Source: Pseudomonas sp. SJZ074 (GTDB lineage Bacteria > Pseudomonadota > Gammaproteobacteria > Pseudomonadales > Pseudomonadaceae). Taken from it: a DNA stretch of 35,560 nucleotides. The stretch spans positions 1 through 35,560 of the forward strand of contig NZ_VIUE01000044.1 in assembly GCF_007828215.1 (NCBI RefSeq), read 5' to 3'. Of the stretch, positions 6,547 through 14,300 are shown one piece after another. The stretch's first letter is position 1. Every line of letters starts with the position of its first letter. The notes under the pieces were generated by a model that worked only from the letters and a program-made list of their open reading frames with translations, did no database searches and was not told where the DNA came from. The translations under genes were made by a program, and so were the position numbers.

Positions 6547-7093
6547 ATTTGAAACTCCGCAGCACGTACAGGAGTCTTTTGAGAAGGTAACCCCAATGTT
6601 TAGCAGGCCGTCACGGAGCGATACGATCTGGGCTGATGACAAGCCGTCAACTGCGGGAGATACTGAAGTCATGAACGACATAACTCGCGAAGAATTCAAT
6701 GCCAAGCTCGAAACCATCGAAGCACGAATGGACGCTCGAGTAGAATCTGTGTCCTCGAAAATTGACGCATTCCTCGCCACTCAGTCGGCTGTGCAAATCG
6801 AGCGCGACAAAGCTCAGGCGGAGCGCGACAAAAGATTTGAGGCGCTTGCTGAGAGAGCCACGAAAGCTGCGGAGGGAGCTGAAGAAGCGGCTAAGCAAGC
6901 GGCTACCGTTAAAGCCAACTACTGGGCTGCTGTAGTGGTTCAGCTGCTTGCAGTAGTAGCGATTCTGGTCGGGGCCTACTACGCGAACCAAGCCAATGTC
7001 CTTTCGGCCGTTTCCACAACTGTTTCGGTTTTCCAGGCCGGGCAGGAACAAGGCAAGCCCGCCGATCCACCGGCTCAGCCAGCAGCTAAATAG
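6533..7093 (+). CDS. Coiled-coil protein with C-terminal membrane segment, 186 aa
   Basis: From the ATG at 6533 the first about 50 residues are polar. A long charged coiled coil follows (about residues 50-125, MNDITREEFNAKLETIEARM and repeated ERDK/AERA units), then one hydrophobic helix (about 130-150, YWAAVVVQLLAVVAILVGAYY) and a Pro/Ala-rich tail. This is a membrane-anchored coiled coil, similar in layout to DUF1640-like and phage exclusion proteins. Translation overlaps the end of the zinc-ribbon gene, suggesting coupling. An internal ATG at 6671 could give a shorter form beginning at the coiled coil. A strong terminator follows at 7115. Function unknown. Confidence 0.7.
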   Translation: MTSSRFETPQHVQESFEKVTPMFSRPSRSDTIWADDKPSTAGDTEVMNDITREEFNAKLETIEARMDARVESVSSKIDAFLATQSAVQIERDKAQAERDKRFEALAERATKAAEGAEEAAKQAATVKANYWAAVVVQLLAVVAILVGAYYANQANVLSAVSTTVSVFQAGQEQGKPADPPAQPAAK

Positions 7094-7114
7094 TTCTCTC
7101 CCTCCAGCCTTGAG

Positions 7115-7141
7115 GCCCGGCCCCTGCGCCGGGCTTTTCTT
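7115..7141 (+). terminator. Rho-independent terminator
   Basis: A perfect 7-bp GC stem GCCCGGC/GCCGGGC (7115-7121, 7128-7134) with a 6-nt loop is followed by TTTTCTTT. It closes the cI-side plus-strand operon and faces the DUF1654 fragment. Confidence 0.9.
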
Positions 7142-7147
7142 TGTCTG

Positions 7148-7375
7148 TCAGAAAGGCGCCGCCTCCTCTGCCCTTTCAAGTACCTCAACCGGCCGATCCT
7201 CCTCGGCGCACGCCTCCCACCTCAGCGTCACCGTCCCATCGTCGTTATACGCCATGTCGATGCCGTCCGTTTCGGATAACAGTCCCATCACCTCCGCCCA
7301 CTCCCTGTCACCGTCGCTGTCCAGGCGATGAATCGTCACCCAGCGCTGAATCTGCGCGACCGGGTGATTGATCAT
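7148..7375 (-). pseudogene. DUF1654 protein, N-terminally truncated
   Basis: The segment NHPVAQIQRWVTIHRLDSDG, then EWAEVMGLLSETDGIDM, is a clear DUF1654 signature, a small family almost confined to Pseudomonas and its phages. Relatives usually have 20-30 more residues upstream. Here the frame continues upstream as the antisense of the integrase, so the natural N-terminus and its ribosome site are lost. An ATG at 7375 could start a 75-aa product but has no clear Shine-Dalgarno sequence. It meets the integrase fragment head-to-head, which fits a single deletion. Confidence 0.75.
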
Positions 7376-7381
7376 ATTGGA

Positions 7382-7939
7382 GAGCAGTCGCCGCACTGGC
7401 TGCAGAACGCGATTGACCTCGCGCTGATCACCGCGCAGCGCCGCACTGACATCTTGAACATGCGATTCGATGGCGTTCGGGAAGGTTTTCTGTATGTTGT
7501 ACAGCAGAAGACGGCCAAGGCCAGCGACGCAGCTTGGATCCGCTTCAAAGTGACAGAGGAACTCCAGGCAGTGATCAGCCGGTGCCGGGATGACATCGTC
7601 TCGCCTTACCTGATCCACCGCCGGCCCGACCGCAAAAAGCAGAAACAGGCGCAGACGAAGGACCACTGGACGCAGGTCGAAGAACGATATTTGACGCGAG
7701 CCTTCAAGGAGGCTCGGGAAGCGGCGGGTTGTTACAAGGGGTGGAAGGAAGAGGAAATGCCAGGCTTCCACGAAGTGCGGGCGCTGTCGCTCCACCTGTA
7801 CCAGAAAGCAGGCAAAGACGGCCAGAAGATCGCCGGCCATGCCAGCGAGACCATGACCAAAAACTACCAAAAGGACCACGCCGACATCGTCTGGTCAGAG
7901 GCGATTCCGGACCTAAATATCAGTGAAATCACCGGGTAG
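7382..7939 (+). pseudogene. int: Tyrosine recombinase (phage integrase), catalytic domain only
   Basis: The catalytic domain is nearly complete: Arg in ITAQRRTDIL, H-x-x-R in FHEVRAL (7769-7780), the G-H of AGHAS and the nucleophile Tyr in TMTKNYQKD (7865-7867). The arm-binding and core-binding N-terminal domains are absent; full enzymes of this type are about 350-400 aa. The frame stays open a little further left (to 7328), but that part is antisense to DUF1654. It points at the tRNA attachment sequence 90 bp downstream, the normal place for int. Without its N-terminus it should not integrate or excise on its own. Confidence 0.9.
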
Positions 7940-7969
7940 TTTTGCGCCAGTTTTGCGCGGGTTTTGCGC
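7939..7969 (+). repeat. Three GTTTTGCGC direct repeats, 11-bp period
   Basis: GTTTTGCGC occurs at 7939-7947, 7950-7958 and 7961-7969, starting in the integrase stop codon. Direct repeats at about one helical turn beside int and att are the expected form of integrase arm-type binding sites. The core itself is visible in the sequence; the role is inferred. Confidence 0.65.
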
Positions 7970-7975
7970 AGGCAC

Positions 7976-8001
7976 AAAAAAGCCGATCTAGCTGATCGGC
8001 T
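7976..8001 (-). terminator. Terminator following the tRNA sequence (minus strand)
   Basis: A perfect 8-bp stem AGCCGATC/GATCGGCT with a 5-nt loop has an A-run on its left, so on the minus strand it ends in a U tract. It lies 27 nt beyond the tRNA CCA end and would terminate the tRNA transcript. In the plus direction the T-run is poor. Confidence 0.8.
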
Positions 8002-8028
8002 TAACTGTCTGATTCTACTCAGGAATAA

Positions 8029-8075
8029 TGGTCGGGACGGAGTGATTCGAACACTCGACCCCTAGCACCCCATGC
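8029..8075 (-). other. Attachment site: 3' 47 nt of a tRNA-Pro(GGG) gene
   Basis: On the minus strand the sequence reads from the anticodon loop (ATGGGGT, anticodon GGG) through the GCTAG stem strand, GGGTC variable loop, GAGTG-TTCGAAT-CACTC T-arm, the CGTCCCG acceptor strand and A-CCA. Beyond 8075 the 5' half of a tRNA is absent, so this is not a functional tRNA. A 3' tRNA fragment next to an integrase is the usual footprint of prophage integration. The amino-acid identity rests on the anticodon and the CGTCCCG acceptor strand. Confidence 0.85.
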
Positions 8076-8082
8076 TTGAAAA

Positions 8083-8108
8083 TGGGTTTAAAACCCAGCA
8101 TTTGCTGG
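8083..8108. repeat. Two overlapping inverted repeats beside att
   Basis: TGGGTTT-A-AAACCCA (8083-8097) overlaps CCAGCA-TT-TGCTGG (8095-8108). Both are perfect. They begin 8 bp past the tRNA match, so they may be recombination or regulatory protein sites. From here to 8284 I see no gene. Confidence 0.5.
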
Positions 8109-8284
8109 TTCTTCTCATGGCGCTCGCTGCAAACGGTGCACAACAGAGCAGAACAGGAAATAGCGAATCCCCGAAAAAGTCCCCACACCATTTTTGGCCC
8201 ATCCCCGGCGTTCTGCCGACCGTTCACTCCCCCAAACCCACAGCTCGTCGCCTCACCCTCGTCCGACTTGTTACGCCTCGATTA

Positions 8285-8300
8285 CTGTATATCCAAACAG
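8285..8300 (+). promoter_or_regulatory. LexA (SOS) box
   Basis: CTG-TATATCCAAA-CAG with flanking TA matches the gamma-proteobacterial LexA consensus CTG-N10-CAG, including the TATAT left half. It sits 20 nt before the GTG start of the 8321 gene, overlapping where a -10 element would be. The operon downstream includes an SOS-response-associated protein. Confidence 0.8.
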
Positions 8301-8320
8301 CATCTATTGAGGCGTTACCC

Positions 8321-8689
8321 GTGGACCCGCTAGACATTGAAGACACCGACGATTGGTTGGGCTGCCCTACCCCTCTGGAAATGTACAAGCATTCTTGCCT
8401 CATGCTTGAGAACGAGGTCCAGGAGCTGGCCACTCAGCTACGCAAAGCGCGCCAGGACATTTTCGGCTTGATACAGATGCATGCCGCTGAAGCCAAGGAA
8501 TGCGCGAAGCTTCGTGCCGAGCTGAAGGCGGTGAACAAAACTCTAAGTGAGCATTACCTGGAACACACGACCTTAATGAACTCGGCGAGGTCGAAGATAA
8601 TGGGCCAGAGCACCCTGATTGCCGAGCTATACCACCGACTGAAGGCATTCGAGGGAGACCGCCTTCCCGATCACATACTCGGGCAATGA
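8321..8689 (+). CDS. Hypothetical SOS-linked protein, 122 aa
   Basis: The GTG at 8321 is chosen: GAGG lies 8 nt upstream, a LexA box precedes it, and translation from earlier codons would run through the LexA box. The product begins acidic (MDPLDIEDTDDWLGCPTPLE) and then forms a coiled coil (about residues 30-90, with LENEVQELATQLRKARQDI and AKLRAELKAVNKTL). No enzyme motif is visible. The stop is 27 bp from the SRAP gene, so both form one operon. The position suggests a DNA-damage role, but the family is not recognised. Confidence 0.65.
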   Translation: MDPLDIEDTDDWLGCPTPLEMYKHSCLMLENEVQELATQLRKARQDIFGLIQMHAAEAKECAKLRAELKAVNKTLSEHYLEHTTLMNSARSKIMGQSTLIAELYHRLKAFEGDRLPDHILGQ

Positions 8690-8716
8690 ATCCGGCTGAG
8701 AATTTGAGGGGATTTT

Positions 8717-9412
8717 ATGTGCGGTCGGCTCTCGCAATACACCGGCATCCACGACTTCGTCGCAGTGCTGGCCATGTGGCCCGGGGCTTATGTCGCTACC
8801 CTGGGTGATCAACCGTTGGAGCGGTACAACTGCGCGCCGTCGCAGCAGCTCGCCCTCTTCCACCAGGAGGGTGAAAGCTTGCACGCTGACCTGGTGCGCT
8901 GGGGCTGGCGTCCGCACTGGGCAAAAGACAGAGTCGCCCCAATCAACGCCCGGGTCGAGAAAGTCGCCCACGGGCCCTTCTACCGCCCGATCTGGCCGAA
9001 CCGCGCCATAGCCCCGATCAACAACTGGTTCGAGTGGGTCGATGAAGGCAGACCAAAGAAGCAACCCTACCTGATCCGCCGACGAGACCGGGCGCCGATC
9101 TTCTGCGCGGCCATCGGCCAGTTTCCCACCGGGGACCGTGAACCGCTCGAGCACGACGGCTTCGTCATCATCACCGCCGACAGTGCGGGCGGCATGGTTG
9201 ACATCCACGACCGCCGGCCGGTGGTCCTGACGCCGGAACTTGCCCGCGAATGGCTGGACCCTGCCACACCAAAGGAGCGCGCCGAGCAAATGGTCCTTCA
9301 CCAGGGCGAGCCGGCCGAGGCCTTCGAGTGGTTCAAGGTCGACCGGGCCGTGGGCAACGTTCGCAACCAGGGGCCCGAACTGATACGCCCTATTGAGAAT
9401 TCAATTCCCTGA
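8717..9412 (+). CDS. SRAP protein (YedK/HMCES family abasic-site DNA crosslinker), 231 aa
   Basis: The N-terminus MCGRLSQY supplies Cys2, which after Met removal forms the thiazolidine crosslink with abasic sites in single-stranded DNA. Other family residues are visible: the Asn in APINARVEKV, the Glu in NNWFEWV and the H-D-R-x-P motif in DIHDRRPVVL. Length and order fit the bacterial family. GAGGGG lies 5 nt before the ATG. It follows the 122-aa gene behind a LexA box, so it should be induced by DNA damage, when the prophage itself is induced. It converges with the Rz gene and overlaps it by 23 bp. Confidence 0.95.
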   Translation: MCGRLSQYTGIHDFVAVLAMWPGAYVATLGDQPLERYNCAPSQQLALFHQEGESLHADLVRWGWRPHWAKDRVAPINARVEKVAHGPFYRPIWPNRAIAPINNWFEWVDEGRPKKQPYLIRRRDRAPIFCAAIGQFPTGDREPLEHDGFVIITADSAGGMVDIHDRRPVVLTPELAREWLDPATPKERAEQMVLHQGEPAEAFEWFKVDRAVGNVRNQGPELIRPIENSIP

Positions 9413-9902
9413 CATACGCTTGGCAGGCGGCCAGCTTGATCAGTCCTTTGTCGCCGTCGTCGGTGATGGCGATAATTCGTTGAGCATGCGCTGGGTCAAG
9501 TTGGGCTCTTGCCTTTCCATGAACCACGCCGCCGGCGTTGGCGGTGGCAGGCACTGCGCTGCAACTGGCTGGATCCTTGAGGAGGACTGACAGCCGCAAA
9601 TCAGAAGTGGCAAGGCGATCGCGCAGGCGAGCCTGATTTGTTTGAGCATCGCTCAGTTCCTTGTAGTGGGTTTGGTCGCTGGCCGACAGTCGCTGCTCCA
9701 GCGCGAGGCGTTTGTCCTGCTCGGCTCGGGCCTGGCTGGCGGCTGCGTTGTTGATTGCGGTGAGGTCATCCTTGTGTAGGCCGGCCTGCTCTGCCAACTG
9801 CTTCCCGTAACGCCAGTCCTGGACCTTCCACGCTGCGCCGAATGCCAGCAGCAAAGCCACCAGTACGCCGACGGTCCAAGCCTTCACGCCCAAGGGGTTC
9901 AT
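9390..9902 (-). CDS. Rz-like inner-membrane spanin, 170 aa
   Basis: One N-terminal membrane helix (about residues 8-26, AWTVGVLVALLLAFGAAW) is followed by a long periplasmic coiled coil (LTAINNAAASQARAEQDKRL and further) and a Cys/Pro region. This is the i-spanin architecture. It spans the periplasm with the Rz1 lipoprotein and fuses the membranes at the last step of lysis. The ATG overlaps the endolysin stop as ATGA, so they are translationally coupled. Rz1 is nested in another frame. The longer frame up to 10187 is antisense-type noise. Confidence 0.88.
   Translation of the reverse strand: MNPLGVKAWTVGVLVALLLAFGAAWKVQDWRYGKQLAEQAGLHKDDLTAINNAAASQARAEQDKRLALEQRLSASDQTHYKELSDAQTNQARLRDRLATSDLRLSVLLKDPASCSAVPATANAGGVVHGKARAQLDPAHAQRIIAITDDGDKGLIKLAACQAYVRELNSQ
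9440..9649 (-). CDS. Rz1-like outer-membrane spanin lipoprotein, nested in Rz, 69 aa
   Basis: A signal peptide ending in the lipobox LLICGC is followed by a short Pro-rich mature part (CLPPPTPAAWF). AAGGA lies 8 nt before the ATG. It is wholly inside the Rz gene in a different frame, the arrangement of lambda Rz/Rz1. Lipidated in the outer membrane, it would pair with Rz. Confidence 0.85.
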   Translation of the reverse strand: MLKQIRLACAIALPLLICGCQSSSRIQPVAAQCLPPPTPAAWFMERQEPNLTQRMLNELSPSPTTATKD

Positions 9903-10324
9903 GGCACGTCCTTGAAGAACAGGTGATTGCCCAGGCGCAGGGTCTGGGTAGCTTTGGCCGCCCAGGCCGGCGCCTTCGGCATGGTCGTGGCGTAGTAGTG
10001 GGTCGCGCCCTTGGTCATGTCCGGCTCGGTACCGGCGATAACCAGATCTGCCGCCCGCTGAGCCTGCTCGAACTGCTTCGGCGGGATCGGCTTCGCGCCG
10101 CTCAGGTACGGATAGCTCGGGTCGTTCTTGTTCCAGCAACTGAACTGGTACGGCGCCTGGCACACACCAGCATACCCCTCGCCCCACCAGGACTTTGCCC
10201 GGCCATCTTCCACCCGGTTGCGGATGGCCCAGGCCACGGCGATCTGGCCGGCCAGCCCTTCGCCGCGGGCCTCACCCCACAGCGTGCGGGCCAGGATGTC
10301 GCGATCCTTTTCGGATACGGTCAT
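9899..10324 (-). CDS. Endolysin, SleB-like cell wall hydrolase, 141 aa
   Basis: The segment LARTLWGEARGEGLAGQIAV carries the catalytic Glu of the Hydrolase_2/SleB family (lytic transglycosylase-like). Later N-R-V, W-x-G and Y-x-F motifs and the C-terminal THYYATTMPKAP belong to the same fold. No signal peptide or SAR helix is present, so it needs a holin to cross the membrane; a lambda-type holin is at 34018. The start at 10324 has GGAG 7 nt upstream. It lies upstream of Rz with a 4-nt overlap. Confidence 0.92.
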   Translation of the reverse strand: MTVSEKDRDILARTLWGEARGEGLAGQIAVAWAIRNRVEDGRAKSWWGEGYAGVCQAPYQFSCWNKNDPSYPYLSGAKPIPPKQFEQAQRAADLVIAGTEPDMTKGATHYYATTMPKAPAWAAKATQTLRLGNHLFFKDVP

Positions 10325-10339
10325 TGCTTTTCTCCAGGC

Positions 10340-10364
10340 AAAAAAAATCCCGCTCAATGGCGGG
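10340..10364 (-). terminator. Intra-operon hairpin with U tract
   Basis: CCCGC-TCAATG-GCGGG with eight A residues on its left gives, on the minus strand, a stem followed by U8. It lies between the last tail gene and the endolysin. Confidence 0.8.
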
Positions 10365-10391
10365 TTTCGTTGGTTGATCTAAATAACGTTA

Positions 10392-11069
10392 TTAGAGCTT
10401 GGCAAATACAGCAGGTAGGAAGAATGCAAAAGGGTTTGAAGACCCGACCGTTAATGCATAAAGATTTCCTCCAGAGAAATCCCACCAACAATAAAGCTGC
10501 CTGCTTTGCACTCCATCATCAAGCATAGGCATGCCAAAAGTATTGATCAGCATAAACTCACCAACAGGGAAATTGAACGCAACTCGATAATAGTTCCTCG
10601 GTAGCCCAGGCCCCGTATAGTCGGTCTTTATATAGGTCCAATTTTGAAACGTTCGTGTAAATCTCGCATAAGGCGTGCCGCTATCAAAAAGCAGCTTCGA
10701 ATTACTATCCCACAGCCTCATACCAAAATCAGCCAAGGCCGTCGCTGCAAATCCGCAGGCAAAATAGGACCCGTTGGGCTGCAACGTGTTTACGTCATAG
10801 GCCCGAACATAAAAGCCGGTCCAGGCTCCAGGAGACCCGATCACACGCATCTGGCACAAACCAGCTATACCACTGCTGCCCGACGGCCTTATAAATACAA
10901 GTGGTGGCTCTTGGCTCGTTATCGTTCTAGGAAATGTGGTTGCCGATCCAAGTCCAGACTCTTGGTTAGGGACATATACACCCTTCGCAAGCACTACCAG
11001 CCGCGTGAACTCCGAGTCAACAGTTACGACATCGCTACTGTTTGTGTACTGTAAGCCATATGACATCAT
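10392..11069 (-). CDS. Tail-tip/fibre-associated protein downstream of J, 225 aa
   Basis: A beta-rich protein with many aromatic residues and Gly, starting MMSYGLQYTNSSDVVTVDSEF. This N-terminus is shared with the upstream 107-aa protein (SYGLKIWDESGNVTLDETSF), so the two are related at their heads. Proteins of this DUF6453-like kind often follow J in lambda-like Pseudomonas phages and probably decorate the tail tip. The base composition is more AT-rich than the core tail genes, typical of receptor-binding modules. It starts by ATGA overlap with the upstream gene. Exact function not proven. Confidence 0.75.
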   Translation of the reverse strand: MMSYGLQYTNSSDVVTVDSEFTRLVVLAKGVYVPNQESGLGSATTFPRTITSQEPPLVFIRPSGSSGIAGLCQMRVIGSPGAWTGFYVRAYDVNTLQPNGSYFACGFAATALADFGMRLWDSNSKLLFDSGTPYARFTRTFQNWTYIKTDYTGPGLPRNYYRVAFNFPVGEFMLINTFGMPMLDDGVQSRQLYCWWDFSGGNLYALTVGSSNPFAFFLPAVFAKL

Positions 11070-11389
11070 GAGAACCTTATCACAATAAGTCGCATTGTTG
11101 TTCCGGTGGTATTACTGTATTGCTCGCGCCCTCTTATATAGCTATATACGCGGACAGCATCTGTCAAAACTTGTGTTTCAAGCTGTTTGTCAGAGCTCAC
11201 ATTGTAGTTTCCAATAGGCACAACAAATGCCGTGCCATTGGTAGGAGTCAACCCAGGGACTGAGATAGTTTGATAAGCAATTGAGTTCGAGCCTTTGACT
11301 ACTCCGCTATATACAACTCGCATCGTGAATGAGGTTTCATCGAGCGTTACGTTTCCACTTTCATCCCAGATTTTCAGCCCATAACTCAT
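11066..11389 (-). CDS. Tail-tip-associated beta protein, 107 aa
   Basis: A short beta-rich protein starting MSYGLKIWDESGNVTLDETS, with the same N-terminal module as the following 225-aa gene. It overlaps J by 4 nt at its start (ATGA) and the next gene by 4 nt at its end. Such small DUF6453-like proteins directly follow J and are inferred to be tail-tip or fibre accessories. AT-richer than J. Confidence 0.75.
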   Translation of the reverse strand: MSYGLKIWDESGNVTLDETSFTMRVVYSGVVKGSNSIAYQTISVPGLTPTNGTAFVVPIGNYNVSSDKQLETQVLTDAVRVYSYIRGREQYSNTTGTTMRLIVIRFS

Positions 11390-14300
11390 GCCGATAGATC
11401 TCCGAGCTGCACCCGTTTAACACCGTTTTCGTCAAAGACCTTGATGGCGCGATTGGTCATGGTCAGCCGGCCACCTCCCGGCGCTGGCCCGTTAAACTCG
11501 AGATTCCCTGCCTTGTCCAGGCGCCAGCCCTGCACGCCTGCGACGTAGTTGTCGGATTGCAGGTATTGTCCGATCTTCAGCATGCTGATGCTGCCGTCAC
11601 GGATGAAGGCCGTATCGATATACGCCGCTCCGCCTTGAATCACGAACGGATAGAACACGTTGGTTGTGTTTGGATCGACCACTGCGAACCGGCTGGCCGC
11701 GATCAGCACCTGGCTCGTGATAATCCCCTCGTCGTTCTCAACACCAATACCGATGCCGGCCAGGTAGGGCTTGCCGTCAACGGTGAGCTGGGTCTTGATG
11801 CTGTACATCGCCGCCAGCTCGGTCTTGAGTGCGTCGATCTCAATCTGAGCACCACCTCCGGAATCGATCTTTGCAAGCAGGTGTTGGCTCAGCTGGGTCT
11901 CCGTGATCTGGTCGTTCAGGTAATCCAGAATTGGGCCCGCGTCGGCCGACGATTGTCCGAAGACAGGTCCGAAGAACGAACCCACGTTGCCGATTCGATC
12001 AACCAGGCGAGCCCAGAAGAAGAAGGTCTTACCGGCCGCCAACCCCATGATCGTGAGATCAGTTTGCGGATAGGCATAGTCCCCGAACTTGATCGCGCTG
12101 CTGAGCTGGTTGGTTTCGCCGTACCAGATCTCTGTCCGCTGCAGATCGGCAGTGTTCAACTCCTGCGGGATGCCCCACTTGAGCTTGATGCCGAACACAA
12201 TCGAGCCAGCGGTGAACGTGGACACCACCGGCGGCGGAGTTGTCTTTCCGTTCAACACAGTTTCCTCTGACGTCGCGAAAATCGACCCGATGTCGAGCGA
12301 GTTGATCGCCCGAACCTTGGCAACGTAGCGGCCGGCATAAATGCCGCTCACCTCGATTGAAGTGGTCCCAGTGCGTCCCGCGAAGATCCAATCGCCATCG
12401 TCCTTGCGCCAGTAGGCCTCGAAGGCAATCGCCGCTTCTGGCTTCTCCCATGCGATTGTCATGACGCTGACCGCGCTGCCCTGGTCCACGAAATGGTCAT
12501 TGCTGACCGTCACATTGGTAGGCGGCTTTTGGACGCTTGGAGGAATCACGGTGATTGGCGGCCGCTCGATTCGGCTGCCGTTGTCGATGGCGTCATATTT
12601 GCTCGAGTTGTGCCGAACAGCGCTGATGGCGAACTTGATGTCCGTATCCGAAAAATCCTCAACTACCGACATGACCCGAAACTGCTGAACAGCCAGCGTT
12701 GGCGAGTCGATGGCCCACATGGAGTGTTTCGGCGGAAGGTCGTCGAGCTCTGCGCTCAGCACTACCTGTTGAACCTCGGATGGAAAGCCCGTGGTATCGA
12801 AAGTCAGATTTCCGTTGTCCCAGGTGATGCCGGTACTGTCCCAGGTCAGCGGGTAACCCACGGATTGAATAGAGCGGGACACGGCCTTGCCGTTGGGCAT
12901 GATCAAGGTGATGGTGTCGCCTGGAAAGGCGGTTACATCAGCGTCAAGAACCAGCGTGTCCAAGGTGGCAGAACGGAGGCGGCCACCAATACGCCGGCCG
13001 GCCCGATCATTGTCAGCGATGCGGATAATTTGCCCGGGGCGGGCCAGGGTTCCGTCCAGACCAACAGAAAACCCAACGCTTTCAGTTTCCAGGCGGTTGG
13101 TGAGCAAGGCCCATTTGCCAATCCTCTGTGCCTGGGCCTGAGACGTGCAGCCCGTTGCGGTGATCTCGGTTTGCTGAATGCCGTAGCGGGTTATTCCGGC
13201 TTGGTCGTCCACATACTCGACTTTCTGGCGGTAAAAGTCGGCCGGGTCGTTCCAGCTCACCAGGGCGACGGTGTAGCGTGTCTTCTTGGCCGACCCGGTG
13301 TATCCAAACTTTCCGTCGATGACGTTGGCGTTCGAATAGGTGTAAACCGGATCCTCCGGAATATCGGCCACCGCCACCACAGACCCAGCAGCCCAGTACG
13401 ACATCCCCCGAAAAGTAGTAGCCAGGTCCTGGAGCACACGCAGCGCATCGGCGCGCACGGACAGATAGAGATTGCAGGTGAAGCGCGGCTCTGTGCCCCC
13501 TTTACCATCTGGAACAGGTTGATCGCAGTACTGCCCGATTCGGTACAGCTCCCACTTGTCCACCTGGGCAGCATTGAGCAGATGGCCGAGGCCATATCGG
13601 TAGTGCAACAAAAGGTCGTAGAAGATCCAGGCGGGATTATCTGTCCAGGCGGTCTTGAAGCTGCCGTCCCAAACGCCGGTATAGGTCCGGGTTTCAGGAT
13701 CGTAGTTGCTCGGCACCTTGATAATCCGGCCGAACAGGTCGAACGCCCGGGTAGGAATCGACTGGAACTGCGAGGCATCGAATTGCAGGCCTACGATGGC
13801 CGATCCTGGATATCGCAGCTTCGCATCAATGATCTCCGTAATGGCGTCGACATTGGTGGTATCAGAAATCGCGCCACTGGATGAGTTGGCAGTCAACCGC
13901 ACGACTCGCACGGTCCATCCGCTGATTGCATCAGGAAGGTCCACACGGTGCGAGCGCTCGTACTTCGTCGAGGTCTTGCCGCTGAAGGCCGCAGTCAGTA
14001 CAGGAACGAATGGCCCACCGTCCGTGGACAAGTCGATCCGGTAGCGGACGGTGTAGCCATTGGTATCGCCGTTGGTGGTGTTGGTCTGCGCCAAGCGTGG
14101 CACCGAGAGTCGCACGCGTACTGCCGACAGCTGCAAGTTGCTGATCGCCCGCACCCATGGCTGGTCGGAGCGCAACTCAACACCAATCCCGATCTCACTT
14201 TCCACCGCGGGGAAGCCGGGAATATGCTGCTGGTCCTGGCTACCGGTGCGCACGTCCAGGGTCACGCCACTGAAGTTCAGGCTTCCATCAGCGTTTGTCA

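Noticed and set aside
7376..7879. Upstream extension of the DUF1654 frame
   Set aside because: Antisense to the integrase catalytic domain, whose motifs are intact on the plus strand.
8029..8075. Complete tRNA gene
   Set aside because: Only the 3' half from the anticodon loop is present; the D-arm and 5' acceptor strand are missing.
12493..13884. 463-codon plus-strand frame
   Set aside because: Fully antisense to the J gene; low-complexity residue use and no ribosome site. A shadow of GC-rich coding DNA.
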